Part shown: piece after piece, positions 50,574-59,931 of the stretch | Numbering within the stretch: the stretch's first letter is position 1 | How the letters are laid out: the number at the start of each line of letters is the position of its first letter | Source: Nautilus pompilius | Lineage: Eukaryota; Mollusca; Cephalopoda; Nautilida; Nautilidae | Length of the DNA: 64,000 nucleotides | Reading direction: 5' to 3' | Assembly (NCBI GenBank): GCA_018389105.1 | Contig: JACATO010001039.1 | Coordinates: forward strand, 135,001 to 199,000 | Program-made: the position numbers and the translations under genes | The notes under the pieces: model-generated | Told to the model about the DNA's origin: nothing | The model's input: the letters and a program-made list of their open reading frames with translations, nothing else | The model's database searches: none

Positions 50574-52080
50574 TCGGACGTAGGTTTTACATGGGAATTT
50601 ATAGTTTATCAAAGAAAAAAACAATGTCTTATTACAGAAGCAGAACCACGTATACAATACAATGTTGTAAGCAAGAGAAAGTTTTTTAAAAAGTTCTGCC
50701 AGTAAAAGGACTCGTAATTTATGTTTTGGGCTTGGAAAAGAATTATACAAGCTCGTCTTCTCGGATGTTCCTGGAGGCCAAGTTACACTGCTCCTAACAC
50801 TAGTAATCAAATTCGAGCTCCCAGGTGTTCGTGTGCAATCTGTGAACGGCCATCTTCGGTTACGAAGGGAAACCATTCATAGCAACTATAAACTATCCAG
50901 GCTGGATTTACGTGATAGCAGCACGCATGCGCCTGATATCACTTCCTGCTTTAGAACATCGCCGACCAGGCTGTGTTGCCAAGTCTTTTCGGCATCTAAC
51001 AGAAGGTTTATATAAATTAGGGGTTTCGTAACGAAAGGAAACGAAAGCTGGGAACATTCCCTAAAGTAAAGCGTACATCGTCTTTTGAACCAACAGTAGC
51101 CCGTCGCCCGCCGGATTCTAAAGTTTGGGCGCCATTTTAGACGGTTACTGATGCTGCGGCGAATTTCTCCGAAACTTCGCCAGATTTATTCTTTAAGCCG
51201 TAATTACCGGAAAACCCTTCACGTTTGTTGACATCTGAAATATAATAACTTGGTTCCGGGTAGTCTGCCGTTTAAAATATAAGCTGGCGACAGGGAAAGT
51301 TTAGTTAATCTATTTTAAATTAATTAGAGAACATCTAACTTCTATTTCCCCTCATCATCCCTGGTAGTTGGTTTTCTGGCTTTTCATATTTTACCTTAGG
51401 ATGTATACTTTCAATACACTGCAGCTTTGTATGTACACGGAGCTCATGTGTACTGTTAATTTTAAGTGAAACTATGCCAACGTTTCGTTTTCATTAATTT
51501 AAAAATAAAATTGCTTCTCTCCGCCACCCCTTATAGTTTCCCTATAATCAGGGTAATTATTTGGAAAATGACAGAATTGACAGAAGTGCAAATCGTATGT
51601 TGCTTAAATGAGAAGCTCTATCATCTCAGTTCCTTATTTATTTATTTATTTATTTATTTATTTTGCTGTTGTTGTTGTAAAATTCTGGATTATGACTGGA
51701 ATCTCGTTATGGTTAATCTGAGCAGAAATCGATAATATAAAGATTTAATGAGAATGAGAATAATCTTCATTATGCTCAATGTTATGTTGGAGAGTGAAAT
51801 TTTCTCACGCAAAGAATTGCGCCCGGTGTCTTTGACACAGGAATTGAAATGCTTAGCCTTTGGCTCTGCCGATGCCACTTCAGAGTAACCAAACATAATA
51901 ACCTGGGGAAAGTAAACCGCGACACGAGAAGACTTCGCTACGTAAAATTGAAAATAATGGACGTGATTTTCCTCTCGAGGAATTTTCAATTCTGGAATAA
52001 AAATGTTCTTCATATCTAATTAAAGTTGCGAAGGAAAGAGAGAAAAAAAAAGAAAGAGATGTTTTGGCTCGTGGTAACGG
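50574..52080. other. Noncoding stretch, AT-rich
   Basis: Contains a (TTTA)n run at 51634-51664. No frame or RNA gene recognised. Confidence 0.5.
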
Positions 52081-52086
52081 CCTTTC

Positions 52087-52112
52087 TGTTGTTGTTGTTG
52101 TTGTTGTTGTTG
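52087..52112. repeat. (TGT)n microsatellite next to a splice acceptor
   Basis: About nine TGT units end directly in TCTTTCAG, so the repeat occupies the place of the polypyrimidine tract of the exon candidate that follows. Confidence 0.95.
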
Positions 52113-52120
52113 TCTTTCAG

Positions 52121-52165
52121 AGATGGAAGAAGAAGAAGACAAAAACCATATTAGTAAAGAACTCG
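52121..52165 (+). CDS. Candidate 45-nt cassette exon
   Basis: TGTCTTTCAG (acceptor, ending 52120) is followed by a 45-nt purine-rich segment starting AGATGGAAGAAGAAGAAGAC and then CTCG/GTAAGG (donor at 52166). The length is divisible by three. Two frames are open: one reads ME-E-rich acidic (MEEEEDKNHISKEL), the other basic (RWKKKKTKTILVKNS). GAAGAAG is a classical exonic splicing enhancer. The host gene is unknown and no neighbouring exon was found, so this could be a small alternative exon inside a long intron, or chance. Confidence 0.3.
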
Positions 52166-53832
52166 GTAAGGCATGAACGACCTTCAGCTAGTGGTGATGG
52201 CAGTTAGGAAATCAACCACGTGTTGTGTGAAGGGTATTTATGGGGAATCGGCGAAAATTAAATAGGATGGGTTAAGGAATAATAAATTAGCAGTTCGTTG
52301 TGGGTCGAAGCGAATGACGGAGGAGGCCCGTGGGTAGGGATTTATGGACGAGAACGATGCGGGAAATCCAGACAGATCATGAAAATCCGAGAACTCCCTC
52401 GGCCATGAATTAATCAGTGATAGCAGTAATAGGGAGACCGTGGGAAAAAGAAAGCGCCGGGAGAACCGTGTGGGCACGTGGGCCCCCTGTATCGGTACAC
52501 GGGGCTGTAATCTACACCGTAATCGAAGACCTGCAGTGACGTCAGATGGAAGTGGCTCGGCCGGGCGGTCATGCATTGTCCGCAATCAAAGAATACAGGG
52601 AAAACAAAATAAAACGAAAGCAGTTCGATCAAATTTAATTTTTTGTTGTTTTTTTTTCTCTCGAAGAAACAAAGCTGATTCGCGATATATATATATATAT
52701 ATATGTAGAAATCGTAATGAGAATTAGTTTCCGTTTTAAAATAGTGTCGGAGGAAAGAGTTTTGATCCGTTTAAATACTCATCTAGTTATTATTAGACGA
52801 CATGAAGAACCCATCCAACATGGACGGCTATGGTTCATCTAACAGTACGTTCCAAAATCGGTTCCGCTAAAGTGCGCAATTTAAAACAAAGCAAATTTAG
52901 CTCAGATCAGCTTCTTGGTTGCGCATATAACCAACCGACAGATGGCGCTTTAGACACATGCGCGGAGCGTGTAATTCGTTTGAGTCTGGGAAGAAAGATG
53001 AGGCCAAACGCCAAGAGATCTCAGAACCGAGGTTTAGCGTGTGGAAAAAAAAATTCTGCTTCTAAAAATGGTGCCAGGTCAGGGGAAGACAACTCATAAA
53101 ATTAAACCGACTACGACGAAGTTAGCATTTCATTTCGCTTCGGTTGGGACGATATGAGGAAATTCGGCAATTAATAGAGTTATGGGATCTTAGCCCTGAC
53201 GGCGGTGGGGGGGGGGGACAAAACTCTGGTCCCCTCGGTAATCAGCTGAATTTTGAAAAAGGTAGAAAAAGCAGAGGTTTTTCGAGATGCAGCGGAAGGC
53301 AGGCGGTCCATCTCATCGTCGAAATGGTACTTAGTTTCTGGTCTTTTTAAATGGCTGAAGCGGCCGCTTGTTGTTTTCTTTCAGCGAGGCGCTGCTATTA
53401 TTGTACCTTCGCATTGTTGATTACAGCTTTTCCCACCAAGAGGCCGGCTGACTGCACAATGACGTTGAAAAAAGGAGGAGGGAACAGAAGCCGGGGATCG
53501 GGTCCAGTAGAGCCGCGTGGATCATCGTCGTGTACAGGGAGCCAGGGGCGTACAATACCATCGATAAACGATGTTCTATGGATATTTGTTCACCAGCTCG
53601 TGCTGACACGACAGGTGTCATCAGCAGCGGGGCCCGAACGGACAACTTACCTGTCGTAAATTTAGAAAGGAAGAAAAAGGGGGGTTGTTGTTTTTTTCTC
53701 AAAAAACTAAGGAGCAACACAAATAAGAATAAAATAAATACTGATAGAATGTAATTCTGGGCAAATTCACCGACCCGTTAAAAAATGGTAAAATTAGGCC
53801 CAAATCTAGTGTAACGGAGCCAGCTGAGGGCT
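52166..53832. other. Noncoding stretch with weak exon-like signals
   Basis: Holds a single CRE at 52537-52544, an (AT)n run at 52684-52704 and a CTCF-like CCGACAGATGGCGC at 52935-52948. A strong acceptor TTGTTTTCTTTCAG ends at 53384, inside a 102-codon frame (53351-53659) whose sequence is not recognised. The long G-run at 53206-53218 lies between these sites. Confidence 0.35.
52935..52948 (+). promoter_or_regulatory. CTCF-like motif (AGATGGCGC form)
   Basis: CCGACAGATGGCGC fits AGRKGGCRC fully and three of the five upstream consensus bases. Single site. Confidence 0.28.
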
Positions 53833-53864
<32 letters not shown>

Positions 53865-54340
53865 CACACACACACACACACACAACACACACACACACAC
53901 ACACACACACAACACACACACACACACATAACACGCACATATACGCACACACACATAACACGCACATATACGCACACACACATAACACGCACATATACAC
54001 ACAACACACATACGCACACACATAACACGCACATATACGCACGCACACATAACACGCACATATACGCACAACAAACACACACACACATAACACGCACATA
54101 TACGCACAACACACATAACACGCACATACACGCACATATACACACAACACACATACGCACACACATAACACGCACATATACGCACGCACACATAACACGC
54201 ACATATACGCACAACACACACACACACACATAACACGCACATATACGCACAACACACATAACACGCACATACACGCACATACACGCACATATACACACAA
54301 CACACATGCACATATACGCACAACACACACACACACACAC
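53833..54340. repeat. CA-rich array with 143-bp higher-order duplication
   Basis: (CA)n broken by AACACAC leads into blocks of CATAACACGCACATATACGC of about 25-35 bp. A longer block is duplicated: the word ACACATACGCACACACATAA recurs 143 bp apart, near 54005 and 54148, and a further partial copy is seen after 54297 with a 10-bp expansion. Alternating purine-pyrimidine sequence of this kind can adopt Z-DNA. The open TG-strand frames rich in Cys and Val are repeat by-products. Confidence 0.95.
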
Positions 54341-55291
54341 CTACCTAACGTTTTGCGCAGTATTTCAGAGTTTTCCTCACACCTGTGATAAGAAACTCTC
54401 GTGTGTACACGGGGCAAATATAGATGTGTATTTAATTCATACCTGATAAATGGGATTGCAAGAGGCTGTTTTTTTAAACAAATATGGCTCTCGTCTGATA
54501 AAAGATCCTGCTTACACAAATAAGGAAATTTCTTACACTGAAGAAAAAAAAGGAACAGGTCCGCAAAGATTCGTGACTTGTACATCTACTCTGAATCGTG
54601 GTCTCGAGAGAAGTTCCGAGATTTTCTTTACATTTTGTCCTCGCCAAAGGTGTGGAAAACTTCCAACGATAGACAGGTGCGATCTATTGTAGACAACGTC
54701 GGTTATCACCGGCACCGCATTGTAATCACAGCCGCCCGTGGATATGTTAATCAGCGATGACGTCAGACAGGAAATTATAAAAAAAAAAAAGGTCGCTTTC
54801 GGCATGAATGACCCCTTGTTGATGACTACCGCAATGATAACGCATAGTGTATATGTCCCGGCCACCCAGGTATCAAAGAACTCCCCTCCCCCCGGCCGAT
54901 TCCATTAGCACCCACGCCCTCTTTTGACAAAGCTAATATAGCGGTGAAAAGGCGAATTGGAAAACCCTTACAGCGACTAGAAGCAGATGTCCCTCCGAAA
55001 CAGAGGCTTGTCTGTACGACGGTCGCCATATTGCTAAAGGAATTGGTTAAAAAGATATCAATTAAAAGAAATCTCTGGGTATAATTACGAGGAATGTCTT
55101 AGCTCGGACAGTGTGTTTGCAAACAACTGTAGCTTTTACCAGTCACCTGGAAAATCGTCATTCACAGTTGGACAAAGAGCCCGGCTATTCAGCGGCGAAA
55201 GAAGAAGAAATGAAAGATGTCTTCGAAAACAATGGCCGGAGAAGTGCTGGAACGGACTAATCCTGCACCACTCATGTGGTGTGAGATCGCC

Positions 55292-55292
<1 letters not shown>
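54341..55292. other. Noncoding stretch, no gene recognised
   Basis: A perfect CRE TGACGTCA at 54758-54765, and GTCGCCATATTGC at 55021 reminiscent of a YY1-type element on the minus strand. No gene body recognised. Confidence 0.45.

Positions 55293-55350
<58 letters not shown>
55293..55350. repeat. (AAT)n microsatellite
   Basis: About nineteen uninterrupted TAA units. Confidence 0.97.
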
Positions 55351-55351
<1 letters not shown>

Positions 55352-55879
55352 TCATTAAAAATTATTCCAGGACTTAGGCACAAATTAGAATTAGAAAATA
55401 ACCGCTAGGTCTCTATAGACAAACAGCCAAGGTAACATTTTGCACGTCTGCTTAACTTGTATATAGGATCTGTATTTGTCAGGCTTACAGAAATAGAAGC
55501 GGGGAGATCGATATTCCTGTGTATGAAGTTTCACTTAGCGGCACCAGTGGAGATATTTGGTTGTTGATCTACCTTTGTTTGTATTTCCTTAGAGGGAGGA
55601 GATCTGCGCACCGAAAAAAATAAAAGATGGAACTCTGTTTCACCGACTCCGCGTCGTCGTCGAACACCGTAGCGAGTCTCGAAGCCCGACAGCAGTAAGC
55701 TGGAAGTTGGTGGGGGGAAGGGAGTGAGTTACCGCTTAGCTTTGATGACCAAAGCGAGTTACCTGGGTACGGTTCGGGGAGAGACCTTACCTCATTGTTG
55801 GATGGGGGAGAAAAGCAGAAAATCCGGAGGGAGCTCACGCGGTGAAGAAGAGTGAGAAGAAATTGCAACAGAGGAGATA

Positions 55880-55970
55880 GATATGGAAAACCGAGCCAAC
55901 CCCGACCGGGATTCGAACTGGAGCCTTTGCCAGCTGAAAGTTATTGCTACATTCTTGTCTCCCGAAGTAG
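55880..55970 (-). mobile_element. tRNA-derived SINE fragment
   Basis: On the minus strand, CCAGTTCGAATCCCGGTCGG (B box from plus-strand 55908-55918) matches the Pol III B box GGTTCGANTCC at most positions and has the CCCGG tail seen in many tRNA-type SINEs. ATGTAGCAATAAC about 40 bases upstream may be a degraded A box. It does not fold into a clover-leaf that I can complete, so a true tRNA is unlikely. Confidence 0.4.
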
Positions 55971-57599
55971 GTACTAATGTGTTCGAGATTCCCAGCTCAG
56001 TCCTGGCCAGTTATTTTTGGTTTGTTTTCTGTAAAAAAGGAACACAACCCATTACAAGTCAAACGCGAGGGTTTTCAAATAGTTGGCACAACGGCAGATG
56101 CTTGGACATCTATCGTGTTCAATAAATAATAAATTAATTAATAATAATGCCAATTATCTGGAGTCGGGGGTTTTTAGAAATATCTAATTCTCCTTTTTCT
56201 TGCTCTGCCGGTGCCTGTAAATCCAGAACTTCCGACTTGGGCAGGAAGGTCTTTCCAAGAATTCTGGGAAACAACAAAAACAAACTGAAGAGCCCGGATG
56301 AAAGCTGAATGACGGATTAGTTGGGGAGGAGGAGGGGCCACCCATATGTCCCCCAAAAGATGTGTACAACACTTTTCTATAGCCGGACCCTTGCTGACTA
56401 GAGAAGGGGAATGTAACATTAAATGTGTTCACTGATAATGTTCGTTGAAAAATTGGCTCCTACACTTGATGTCTGTTGACTACAACTAAAAATTGTGAAA
56501 TTTTATAGTAGACCCCTTTAAATTAGGCAGTAAATTGAATATGTCTAATTTAAACTTATTCTGAATTATGAGCCATTTTAAACATAATTAGTAATATGTA
56601 TTAGGCAGCTGAGATGACGCAACACTAATTAGTGATTCAATGTCAGACTCTCTCGTTCTATTATAATTGTTACGAGATTTCAAAATTGTAACTTTTTAAT
56701 ATAAATTTTTCAATCTATAATTTGGTATTTTAAATTTTTTTTCAGTTATTTATTTTGTACTTATATATTTAAAAAAAAAAAATTTCCCAGATATATTTTT
56801 GATATGTTGACCTAAATTTAGTTAATGTTTGCTCCCTCACATGTGATGCTTTGCTAAGAGGTCCGGGTCCCTAACTGTAAACATCTTAATTGAGTTGTTT
56901 GTTTGTGACTTTTTAAAAGCATATCAATAATGAATGGTGGTGGGTGCTCTCTCGATACTTCTTGGCATTAATCGTAGAACCTCGTGTGACTGTACAATTC
57001 AATCAGTTATTTATCTGCATTTCATCGGCAGAAAGCAGGACATGCGTTCGAGAGGCCTCAGGGTTATTTGGAAAGATTTTCATTCTTTGCCATTGTATGG
57101 CGCGAGCTCGAACCGACGGCGAATTTAATATTTTCCAGGTTGGAGGCTAGAGTTAATAAATTCTTGGTGACGGTGAGTTTCACTGAAAATGTAGACATTT
57201 AAGCAGAAGCATTTGAAGAGGTATTCATGTTTGTGTTGAACAGAAGTTTTATAAGGAAGTGTTTGCATTTATATACTTTGGATTTTAAAAATCTTCTGAA
57301 CCTCTGAGTCTTAAGGAATGGTTTTCGACTTTAGATTTATATTATTATACAGCCCTAATATATTCAGGTATAAAGCGGTCACAAATGGCGTTATTGTCAG
57401 CTGGGGGGGTTTTCGAATACGTCTGGTGCAGCTAGAAAGATACTGGCAAAGCGAAAAGCGAAGGATCTAGCCGGGCTCGATGAATGAGTTATACCAAATA
57501 ACCAAATCGAAAATGTCCGCCGCTGAAAAAATACTACAGCAGACGTAGAGCGTACAGGTGAAACACCCCAGTTTTCCCAAACAATGAAATCTTAACCCC
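55971..57599. other. Noncoding, very AT-rich stretch
   Basis: Strong AT bias at 56440-56820 and only short frames. No repeats or RNA genes recognised. Confidence 0.5.
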
Positions 57600-58940
57600 T
57601 TGTCAACCTCGCGGGTACAGCAGCGGTGTCAGAAGGTACCGAAGCTTCAGCATCAAATGTTGGATGCCACAAATCCGGTTCTGCGCACGATATGTTCCAA
57701 AAGGTCACGGCTGTAACTGAAATTCGTGAATGGACGAGATGTGCAGCAGGAACGTTGTACGGAGATAAATGCATGCAAATAGGGATCACATTGGAGTTGC
57801 GTGTCCAGGGAAAGCAGCAGTTTTTGGTGGTTTACCTCTTGGAGTAAGGCTTCGTTGCAAAGACGAAATGTGATCATTTTTGATCCTGCGGATTTTCTTG
57901 TGCAGAGTAGAAATATCAGAATGTTTCCGAGACCTGAACGTAGCAGCACAGGAAGCTTTGCTACTGGACAATCGACGGGATAAAATTTGAATGCTTATTC
58001 AATAAAATTGGCGATCTGCTGGACCATGATTCTGAAGGTATCTGGCAGATAACCAAAAAAGTATATCTAATAACGCGTGGACTACGCCAGCCACAGTTGG
58101 AATCTTTCCCAAATGAAGCCCAGAAGTCAGAATAACAAAGTCATTTTCTCTGCTGCTTGGTGTAAGGAGTTTCTCCGATTCGAGTACAGCCGTGTGTAGC
58201 TTATTCCCTTATGGCCCGGATCGTAGGAAGGCGGATGATTCTCGGGTTAACGGTAATGGATTTATACATAGGCAATTCTGTAAGCTGTGTTTTCTGAAGT
58301 TTCAGAGGCTGGATTGTATGATACAATACCTGATGCAATTCCTGATGTGCCACGCAAAGATCAACTAGCAGCTATGGATAGAAAATAGAAAACCAACGAA
58401 GCGTTTTACTCGAGTCAAAGAGGTTACTGACAAAACTGGAGAGAGTCTTGCCCAAGAAGTTCTTTCAATCCATTGCAGAAGGGAACATCGTGCTCATTCG
58501 TTCTATAGAAAGACATTTTCCTCTGCCTTAGATTCTCTTCTAGCAGAAGACTGTGACAAAACGGGAAACAGCGGAACTGCTGTTTGAACATTTCTGGATG
58601 CGCTAAACCCAAGCAAACTGAAAGTTCAGAGATTCAGAGGTTGCGTACACAGTATACAAATGGACTTCCATCAACCGCACCCGCACTGCTTCAGGCTGAA
58701 ACGAGAATGTTCTGAAAATAGTGATGAGTCACAAAGCAACATTACGTAAAATATGCTACTGATTTTGCAGTTTGCGAAAGTCAATGTAGCTTTATTGCCA
58801 ACAACGGCACACATCCTCACACAGTGTACGGTGCAAAGATGGAAGGATTTGTAGCAAACTGCTTTCGCGTGGTAGCTCACGAAAGCGTGTGCGCGTCTTT
58901 TGGGCAAGACCTGTATACCGTGTTTCGTTACCTCTTATAA
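57600..58940 (+). pseudogene. Decayed coding-like region, family unknown
   Basis: Several plus-strand segments read like protein but are broken by stops and frame changes. Examples are 57626-57847 (a 73-codon frame), a segment near 58400-58620 reading KEVTDKTGESLAQEVLS, and a final 70-codon stretch at 58728-58940 containing ATDFAVCESQCSFIANNG and ending in TAA. Base composition is more even and codon-like than in the flanking AT-rich DNA. The fragments lie in one orientation over 1.3 kb, which fits an old retrogene or transposon gene. I cannot name the family, and random open frames remain possible. Confidence 0.28.
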
Positions 58941-59059
58941 ATAGCGCTTTATTTATTCTATTATTGTTTTGATATTTGCCGAAGGTCTTTCTTTCCTTGG
59001 CGTTACAAGGCGCATGGTGGGATGCATTGTGTGACCTGGCTAATGCGACATTGTATACT

Positions 59060-59150
59060 CACTCTGAATCACGAGGAAGCCATTAGCAACGGCCAAGTGT
59101 CTCCGCTTTCCACTGACGCTGTTCCCGCGGCGAAGGTTCAAACTTCGCCG
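59060..59150 (+). other. tRNA-like (Ser-type) remnant, doubtful
   Basis: ACGGCCAAGTG resembles the A box of serine or leucine tRNAs. About 45 bases on, GGCGAAGGTTCAAACTTCGCC resembles a T-arm with a B box. The pairing leaves a six- or seven-base loop that does not align as a canonical TPsiC loop, and no acceptor stem closes. It may be a tRNA-derived fragment or only a hairpin (8-bp arms 59128-59135 and 59143-59150). Confidence 0.2.
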
Positions 59151-59195
59151 GTAGATTTCTAACGCGACGCCCCTTCCCACGTGCTGTTACTTAAT

Positions 59196-59230
59196 CGTGT
59201 TGCGCAACACGGGGTGGGTGGGGGGGGGGG
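59196..59230. other. 16-bp palindrome joined to a G-run
   Basis: CGTGTTGCGCAACACG (59196-59211) is a perfect palindrome. Overlapping its last base is GGGGTGGGTGGGGGGGGGGG (59211-59230), which can form a G-quadruplex. Both structure-forming elements abut about 130 bp upstream of a GA/CRE array. Confidence 0.8.
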
Positions 59231-59353
59231 CTACTGAATCCTGAAACTAAGACGCAGGACAAACAGAAAGGCTATTACTACTACTACTAATGCTTCGCTG
59301 TTGGCTCTAGGAAAAGACGGGGGCAATCTTCAGGGGTCGGAGGAGCTGCGAAC

Positions 59354-59356
<3 letters not shown>

Positions 59357-59396
<40 letters not shown>

Positions 59397-59530
59397 GTCG
59401 GTACACACAGAGGGATGACGTCAATACACAGAAAGAAATGACGTCAGTACAGAGAGAGAGATGACGTCGGTACACACAGAGGGATGACGTCAATACACAG
59501 AAAGAAATGACGTCAGTACAGAGAGAGAGA
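59357..59530 (+). repeat. (GA)n plus CRE-bearing minisatellite, locus 5, 69-bp higher-order unit
   Basis: A GA run (59357-59392) leads into six units starting at 59393, 59416, 59439, 59462, 59485 and 59508, exactly 23 bp apart. They fall into two near-identical blocks of three (TGACGTCG.., TGACGTCAATAC.., TGACGTCAGTAC..), a 69-bp higher-order period. The same 69-bp period is found at 19970-20184 with different internal variants. Confidence 0.95.
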
Positions 59531-59896
59531 ACTCTGACCCGAGATCACCTGACAAAAATAAACCGCACAGTAATACCGACGTCCGTATTTGAGCGCCATC
59601 TTACGGCATTTCGTCGGATATTGATATTTAAGTTCGTCCACTGCCTCATTGCCAATAATTGTCCAGCCCACGGCCGGTGTGGTTCACGGATGGCGAACAT
59701 TTCTCTTAATCCTAATGGGAATTTATTGAAATTCTATATAGAGATTTCAGCAACAAAGTCGTTTAAGTGTTAGAGAAATAGGAAAAAAACAACAACAAGA
59801 GGACCCGAGGCACAGAGAAAGAGAGAAAGCCCCAGACCACTATTTTGCTGAATGTCACGTAGAAAGCAGTTTTTTCCCTTTCCTTCATTGTCATTA

Positions 59897-59900
<4 letters not shown>
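59531..59900. other. Noncoding spacer between GA arrays
   Basis: No gene or RNA recognised. Confidence 0.5.

Positions 59901-59928
<28 letters not shown>
59901..59928 (+). repeat. Short (GA)n microsatellite
   Basis: Fourteen GA units, 370 bp downstream of the last CRE array and in the same polarity. Confidence 0.97.

Positions 59929-59931
<3 letters not shown>

Noticed and set aside
53351..53659. 102-codon frame with a strong internal 3' splice acceptor
   Set aside because: The sequence is unrecognised and low in conserved character; the acceptor alone does not make an exon.
53699..54585. Cys/Val/Tyr-rich frames up to 259 codons on the minus strand
   Set aside because: Translation of the TG strand of a CA-rich array; not a cysteine-rich protein.
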